Assembly (NCBI GenBank): GCA_965216105.1
Contig: OZ244147.1
Span: 3,224,001 to 3,288,000 of the forward strand
Source: JAALLB01 sp017643495
Lineage (GTDB): Bacteria > Pseudomonadota > Alphaproteobacteria > Rhizobiales > Rhizobiaceae
Reading direction: 5' to 3'
DNA length: 64,000 nt
Shown here: one piece after another, positions 60,020 to 64,000 of the stretch
Position numbering within the stretch: the first letter of the stretch is position 1
Layout: the number at the start of each line of letters is the position of its first letter
Program-made: the position numbers and the translations under genes
Notes under the pieces: generated by a model
What the model was told of the DNA's origin: nothing
Databases searched by the model: none
What the model saw: only the letters and a program-made list of their open reading frames with translations

Positions 60020-61177
60020 CTACCAGATTTCCTCGTACAACCGGACGATTTCGTCAGCTTCAGGAATACGCGGGTTGTTGTGTGGCGAACCGGAGGCAAG
60101 GGCCTGTTCAGCCATCAGTTCGAATTTTGGCTGTGCCAGTTCCTTGTGATGTCCAAGTTCACCGGGTGAAGGTACTTTCAGATCCTCATTGAGTTGACGC
60201 AACCCTTCAACCAGTTTCCTGCATGCAGTCTGATCGGTATCGCTGTCATTTGCCCACTCCATGACCCGTGCACAATCGGCATAACGTGCAGGTGCTGCAC
60301 TTACAGAAAATGCCGTGACAGCTGGCAAAAGCATGGCATTTGAAAGACCGTGTGCAACATGGAAATGGGCACCAATCGGGCGGCTCATGCCGTGGACCAG
60401 TGCAACTGACGCGTTTGAGAATGCCATCCCGGCCTGGGATGCCGCCAGCATCAATGCTTCGCGGGCTTCCGGATTTTCAGGCTCCCTGCAGGCTGTTCGA
60501 ACATGTTTTGCAATCAGCGGCATGGCAGACAGGGCGAATGCATCCGTATATGCAAAAGCCTTCCTGCTGACATAGGCTTCCATTGCGTGTGTCAGACTGT
60601 CAACAGCCGTGTCAGCTGTAATGCGCCACGGCTTTGTCACGGTGAACTGCCAGTCGATCAGCGCAGCGGTCGCAACACAAGCCAGTCCAGAAAGATTGTA
60701 TTTCTCAACACGGCCGGTATCGGTAATCACACACCAGCGTGTGAGTTCCGAACCCGTTCCGCCTGTGGTCGGCACCAGGATTGTTGGCACGCCGCATTTG
60801 TCAATCTGGAATGGTGCCTTGTAATCACGGACATGTCCGCCATTGGCAGCCATGAAGGATACAGCTTTTGCCGTATCCATGGGGCTGCCTCCTCCAAACC
60901 CGATCACACAGTCATGGGGAGCGGCAGAAAAACTTTCCAACGCCTCATCAAGACAAGTGTCGGTTGGATCCTCTACAACACCGTCAAAAACAGTCCAGTC
61001 AATTCCGGCTTTATCGAGAAGATCTGTAAAGGTTTTGACATGTCCGATTTGCACAAGGTTTGCATCTGTCACGACAAGCGGGTGTGAAAGACCGAGTTGG
61101 CGAAGGACATCGGCAATTTCCTGCACAACCCCGCCACCGATCCGGATGATTTTCGGCGATTGAACACGCCCGATCAT
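60020..61177 (-). CDS. Iron-containing alcohol dehydrogenase
   Basis: This 385-residue group III alcohol dehydrogenase has the nucleotide-binding GFGGGSPMDTAKAVSFMA (about residues 94 to 111), VPTTGGTGSELT, and the metal-ligand region DSLTHAMEAYVS (about 193) and LVHGMSRPIGAHFHVAHGLS (about 262). It interconverts an alcohol and an aldehyde or ketone with NAD(P). It lies in a five-gene operon with acyl-CoA dehydrogenases and RidA, which suggests an acyl-chain substrate, but that is inference. Confidence 0.92.
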   Translation of the reverse strand: MIGRVQSPKIIRIGGGVVQEIADVLRQLGLSHPLVVTDANLVQIGHVKTFTDLLDKAGIDWTVFDGVVEDPTDTCLDEALESFSAAPHDCVIGFGGGSPMDTAKAVSFMAANGGHVRDYKAPFQIDKCGVPTILVPTTGGTGSELTRWCVITDTGRVEKYNLSGLACVATAALIDWQFTVTKPWRITADTAVDSLTHAMEAYVSRKAFAYTDAFALSAMPLIAKHVRTACREPENPEAREALMLAASQAGMAFSNASVALVHGMSRPIGAHFHVAHGLSNAMLLPAVTAFSVSAAPARYADCARVMEWANDSDTDQTACRKLVEGLRQLNEDLKVPSPGELGHHKELAQPKFELMAEQALASGSPHNNPRIPEADEIVRLYEEIW

Positions 61178-61213
61178 TGATCGCCTCCTGCCTGCTCCAG
61201 CCTCAATCTCCTG

Positions 61214-61678
61214 CTAGCGAATGACAAATGTAGCCTCCACTTCAACGCAGGCATTGAGTGGCAATGCAGCAACACCGACTGCTGCGCGTGCGTGAACTCC
61301 GCGTTCACCGAGAGCTTCGGCCATAAAGTCGGAAGCGCCATTGATCACTTGGGGATGACCAATGAAATCGGGGGTGGAAGCAACAAATCCGCCAAGGCGC
61401 ATGCACTGGACAATCCGCTCCAGATCACCGTCACAAGCAACTTTAATCTGTGCCAGAATATTTATCGCACAGTTTCTGGCTGCTTCTGTTGCCTCTCCGA
61501 GAGTTACTGGATCCGTGCCCAGAATGCCTGTATGGCTGGGTTTTCCATCAACCATGGGCAATTGTCCTGAAACGAAGACAAGATCGTTATGGCGGGTAAA
61601 GCCCACATAGCTTGCAACAGGTTTTGCCGGTTCGGGAATGGTGATGCCCATGTCGGCCAGACGGGTTTCAATTGTCAT
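61214..61678 (-). CDS. RidA family protein
   Basis: This 154-residue YjgF/YER057c/UK114 protein has PVASYVGFTRHNDLVFVSGQ, LAQIKVACDGDLERIVQCMR and HARAAVGVAALPLNACVEVE. True RidA deaminates reactive enamines and imines using the arginine of the RxxVGV-type site; here HARAAVGV carries it. In this operon it may clear side products of the neighbouring redox enzymes. It lies between the alcohol dehydrogenase and an acyl-CoA dehydrogenase gene. Confidence 0.9.
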   Translation of the reverse strand: MTIETRLADMGITIPEPAKPVASYVGFTRHNDLVFVSGQLPMVDGKPSHTGILGTDPVTLGEATEAARNCAINILAQIKVACDGDLERIVQCMRLGGFVASTPDFIGHPQVINGASDFMAEALGERGVHARAAVGVAALPLNACVEVEATFVIR

Positions 61679-61702
61679 GATGTATCCTTGTTTTGAATAA
61701 AT

Positions 61703-62815
61703 TCAGCCGTTACGTCCCAGCGCGATATATCGCTCGAGATGATGATCTGTATCGCCGAACAGATGATCAATCATGATGATCCGTTTGGCAAAATGTCCGA
61801 CAGCATATTCCCAGGTCATGCCCATGCCGCCATGGATCTGGATTGCTTCTTCTGCGACCTGTCTGCCGATTGTACCGGCGAGGTATTTGGCCGAGGATGC
61901 ATAACGTTCCCGCACCAATGGGGTATCGCCAAGATGGCCTGCGGCGTTAATAACGGCAGACCGCATCTGCTCAATCTCGATCAACACATCTGCCATGCGG
62001 TGTTGCAACGCCTGGAACTTGCCGATGGGAACGCCGAACTGCTTTCGTTCCTTCATGTATTCAACCGTCATGGCCCTGGCCACTTCCATCGCACCGAGTG
62101 CCTCGGCGGTGACTGCCGTTATGGCCCTGGCATGGGCTTGTTCGAGCAAGGGGAACCCATTGCCCTCCTCACCCAGCAACTCTGCCGCTTCGTCATCAAG
62201 AACAATTTCTGCTGCAGCGTATCCGTCAAAGGTTGCATAATCGCGGCAACGCACCGATTCCCGGTTTTCAACCAGGAAAAGCGAAATACCCTTTTCTTCG
62301 TCCTGTTCACCGGATGTACGTGCGGAGACCACCAAATGGGTTGCTGCCTTGCCTCCCAAGACAACAGCCTTGTTGCCGCTTACATGCCAGGCGCCATCTT
62401 TTTTCACCGCCGTGGTAGCAACCCTTTCAAGCTCATATCTTGAATCCGGCTCGCCATGGGCAAGTGCCAGCAACCGGTCACCCGCAATCGCCTGTTCCAG
62501 CAAGTGGATGTTGCCTGTACCCGCCAGAACCGAACCGGCAAGCAAGGTAGGCAAGAACGGCTCAACGACCATATGGCGCCCCAAAGCTTCGAAAACGACC
62601 ATCAGGTCCACACCTTCCCCGCCGTATCCGCCGACCTTTTCGGGAAAGAGAGCGCCAATTATGCCAAGCTCGGCGAACTGCCCCCACATTTCCCTGGAGA
62701 AATGCTCATCAGACATCGCAAAGCCATGGCGTTTCTCGATGTCATAATTGTCTGCCAGAAACCGCATCAGCGTTTCCTGAAGCATTCGACGGTCATCATT
62801 GAGAGAAAAATCCAT
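61703..62815 (-). CDS. Acyl-CoA dehydrogenase-like protein, probably non-catalytic partner
   Basis: This 370-residue acyl-CoA dehydrogenase fold has YMKERKQFGVPIGKFQALQH and the IQIHGGMGMTWEYAVGHF segment. The usual catalytic glutamate positions are both changed: the C-terminal site reads MIDHLFGDTDHHLERYI with glycine, and the alternative helix reads LLEQAHARAITAV instead of an ERxx pattern. It is adjacent to a second dehydrogenase on the same strand, 11 bases away. The pair resembles the heteromeric FadE-type enzymes of actinobacterial sterol side-chain degradation, in which one subunit lacks the base. Confidence 0.85.
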   Translation of the reverse strand: MDFSLNDDRRMLQETLMRFLADNYDIEKRHGFAMSDEHFSREMWGQFAELGIIGALFPEKVGGYGGEGVDLMVVFEALGRHMVVEPFLPTLLAGSVLAGTGNIHLLEQAIAGDRLLALAHGEPDSRYELERVATTAVKKDGAWHVSGNKAVVLGGKAATHLVVSARTSGEQDEEKGISLFLVENRESVRCRDYATFDGYAAAEIVLDDEAAELLGEEGNGFPLLEQAHARAITAVTAEALGAMEVARAMTVEYMKERKQFGVPIGKFQALQHRMADVLIEIEQMRSAVINAAGHLGDTPLVRERYASSAKYLAGTIGRQVAEEAIQIHGGMGMTWEYAVGHFAKRIIMIDHLFGDTDHHLERYIALGRNG

Positions 62816-62826
62816 GCCCGTCTTTC

Positions 62827-64000
62827 CTATAGGTCCATCTTGGTTTTCTTGATGATCTCACGCTGAATCTCGTTGGAGCCGGCATAGATCGACATTTTCC
62901 GGTTATTGAAATATTTCGCGGCTATCGGGTTTGCATATTCCGGCCCAACCGGCTCATCATTATAGCCTTCGTCCATGGCTTCGGATGAAAACGGAAGCGC
63001 GTAGGGACCAAGCGCGCGCCGCGCCAGATCATTGATTTCCTGGCGAATGATTGTTCCCTTAACCTTGAGCATCGAACTTTCGGGCCCCGGTGCAGCGCCG
63101 GCATCGGCGTCAACGAGAATGCGAAGGTTCGTTGTTTTCATGGCTTCAAGGTCAATTTCAACCCGTGCCAGACGTGCAGCGAAATACGGATCGTCAAGCA
63201 GCGAACGACCAGCCTTTCTTTGTTCACCTGCAATCTTCTTTAGCCGCTGCAACGCTGCATTCGAATTGCCGATATTTGCAGTTCCGGTACGTTCATGCGT
63301 GAGAAGATATTTTGCATAGGTCCAACCCATGTTTTCTTCGCCAACAAGGTTTTCGACAGGGACTTTCACATTATCAAAGAAGACCTCGTTCACCTCGTGC
63401 TCACCGTCAATCAGAATGATCGGTCGCACCTCAACACCGGGAGTGTTCATGTCAATGAGCAGGAAAGATATGCCCTCCTGCGGCTTGCCTTCCCCGGAAG
63501 TACGGACAAGGCAGAAAATCATGTTCGCGTATTGACCGAGCGTGGTCCATGTCTTCTGGCCATTGACGATGTAATGATCGCCATCACGCGTTGCAGACGT
63601 TCTCAAGGATGCGAGATCGGAGCCAGCTCCCGGTTCGGAGTATCCCTGACACCACCAGTCAGTTCCATCAAGTATGCGCGGCAGATAATGGCGCTTCTGT
63701 TCTTCCGAACCGAACTTGTGAAGAACCGGAGCAAGCATGCTGATGCCAAACGGGACCGTTCGGGGCGCTCCGGCAGCCCATGTTTCTTCATCGAAGATAT
63801 GTTTCTGAACTGCAGTCCAGTTGGTGCCGCCATGCTCGGCAGGCCAACCAGGGGCAAGCCAGCCGCGTTCATTGAGAATGGCATGCCATTGGGCCATGTC
63901 ATCGCGGTCAAGACGCTTTCCAAGCCTTACCTTTTCGGAAATGCGTTCGGGCAGATTTTCGGCAAGAAAATTTCGTACTTCCTCGCGAAATTCGTTTTCC
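62827..64000 (-). CDS. Acyl-CoA dehydrogenase, probable catalytic partner, 5' partial
   Basis: This acyl-CoA dehydrogenase runs off the right edge; the frame is open to base 64000 (EFREEVRNFLAENLPERIS), so the start lies outside. About 390 residues are visible. It has NERGWLAPGWPAEHGG, GYSEPGAGSDLASLRT, KTWTTLGQYANMIFCLVRT and YAGSNEIQREII near the end, with alanine at the MCAD glutamate site. A glutamate in LLTHERTGTANIG (coded near 63285 to 63305) fits the alternative base seen in isovaleryl-CoA and FadE-type enzymes. It heads the operon in view and likely pairs with the next protein. Confidence 0.9.
   Translation of the reverse strand, partial: ENEFREEVRNFLAENLPERISEKVRLGKRLDRDDMAQWHAILNERGWLAPGWPAEHGGTNWTAVQKHIFDEETWAAGAPRTVPFGISMLAPVLHKFGSEEQKRHYLPRILDGTDWWCQGYSEPGAGSDLASLRTSATRDGDHYIVNGQKTWTTLGQYANMIFCLVRTSGEGKPQEGISFLLIDMNTPGVEVRPIILIDGEHEVNEVFFDNVKVPVENLVGEENMGWTYAKYLLTHERTGTANIGNSNAALQRLKKIAGEQRKAGRSLLDDPYFAARLARVEIDLEAMKTTNLRILVDADAGAAPGPESSMLKVKGTIIRQEINDLARRALGPYALPFSSEAMDEGYNDEPVGPEYANPIAAKYFNNRKMSIYAGSNEIQREIIKKTKMDL

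Noticed and set aside
1..64000. tRNA, rRNA, CRISPR arrays, IS elements
   Set aside because: Reading through the gaps between genes showed no cloverleaf with a GTTCGA-type arm, no regular spacer-repeat array and no transposase.

Overview
The window looks like chromosomal DNA of an alphaproteobacterium of the order Hyphomicrobiales (Rhizobiales), probably a marine or aquatic member. The evidence is a GcrA-type cell-cycle regulator next to argD-argF-hslO, a class I lysyl-tRNA synthetase, a SAM-II riboswitch before metZ, a double-length dCTP deaminase, TIGR02186 coupled to a TSUP exporter, a PodJ-like polarity protein, and long DUF3333-type PstA/PstC permeases in a phoR-pst-phoU-phoB locus. The genus cannot be read from the sequence. 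No prophage, IS element, CRISPR array, rRNA or tRNA was seen, and coding density is high.

Layout. 1-3065: ligase-associated Lhr-like helicase (cut at the left edge) and PdeM nuclease. 3118-10562, minus strand: DUF3429, TIGR02186 and TSUP genes, an exported hydrolase-like protein, DUF805, and a 1241-residue PodJ-like SEL1/peptidoglycan-binding protein. 10935-18763, plus strand: a seven-gene fatty-acid beta-oxidation operon (two acyl-CoA dehydrogenases, DUF1330, GST, thiolase, cupin, fused FadB/FadJ-type protein) ending at an intrinsic terminator. 18901-29270: mixed single genes, including two sterol-desaturase-family membrane enzymes, a DUF202 protein, an SDR, a chromene-carboxylate isomerase homologue, an S24 repressor, an SNase-like protein, lysK, an orphan solute-binding protein, a GT2 glycosyltransferase and a pentapeptide protein.

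29271-33704: dcd, SAM-II riboswitch with metZ, apaG and trkH. 33731-38523: RND efflux permease and adaptor. 38676-42708: hslO, argF and argD, divergent from gcrA. 42827-52008: the phosphate locus (phoB, phoU, pstB, pstA, pstC, pstS, phoR) and divergent ppk2. 52024-54450: an anchored protein of unknown function and a nitronate monooxygenase-like enzyme. 54756-58477: a molybdenum hydroxylase of the CO-dehydrogenase form II type (small, large and medium subunits). 58680-64000: an SDR, then a minus-strand operon of two acyl-CoA dehydrogenases, RidA, iron-dependent alcohol dehydrogenase and GNAT.

Regulatory signals are the most informative non-coding content. An operator of the form TTnACGTnnACGTnAA precedes both the beta-oxidation operon and the distant nitronate monooxygenase-like gene. 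An array of Pho half-sites with an exact 11-bp period lies between phoR and ppk2, and a second Pho box precedes pstS. A SAM-II riboswitch is followed by an intrinsic terminator and a possible leader ORF before metZ. Four GANTC methylation sites lie within 99 bp upstream of gcrA. A perfect palindrome overlaps the likely promoter of the RND pump operon. At the protein level, the two adjacent acyl-CoA dehydrogenases at the right edge look like a heteromeric pair in which only one subunit keeps a catalytic glutamate. I found no convincing wholly new multi-gene system; the best leads are these regulatory sites and the heteromeric dehydrogenase pair.
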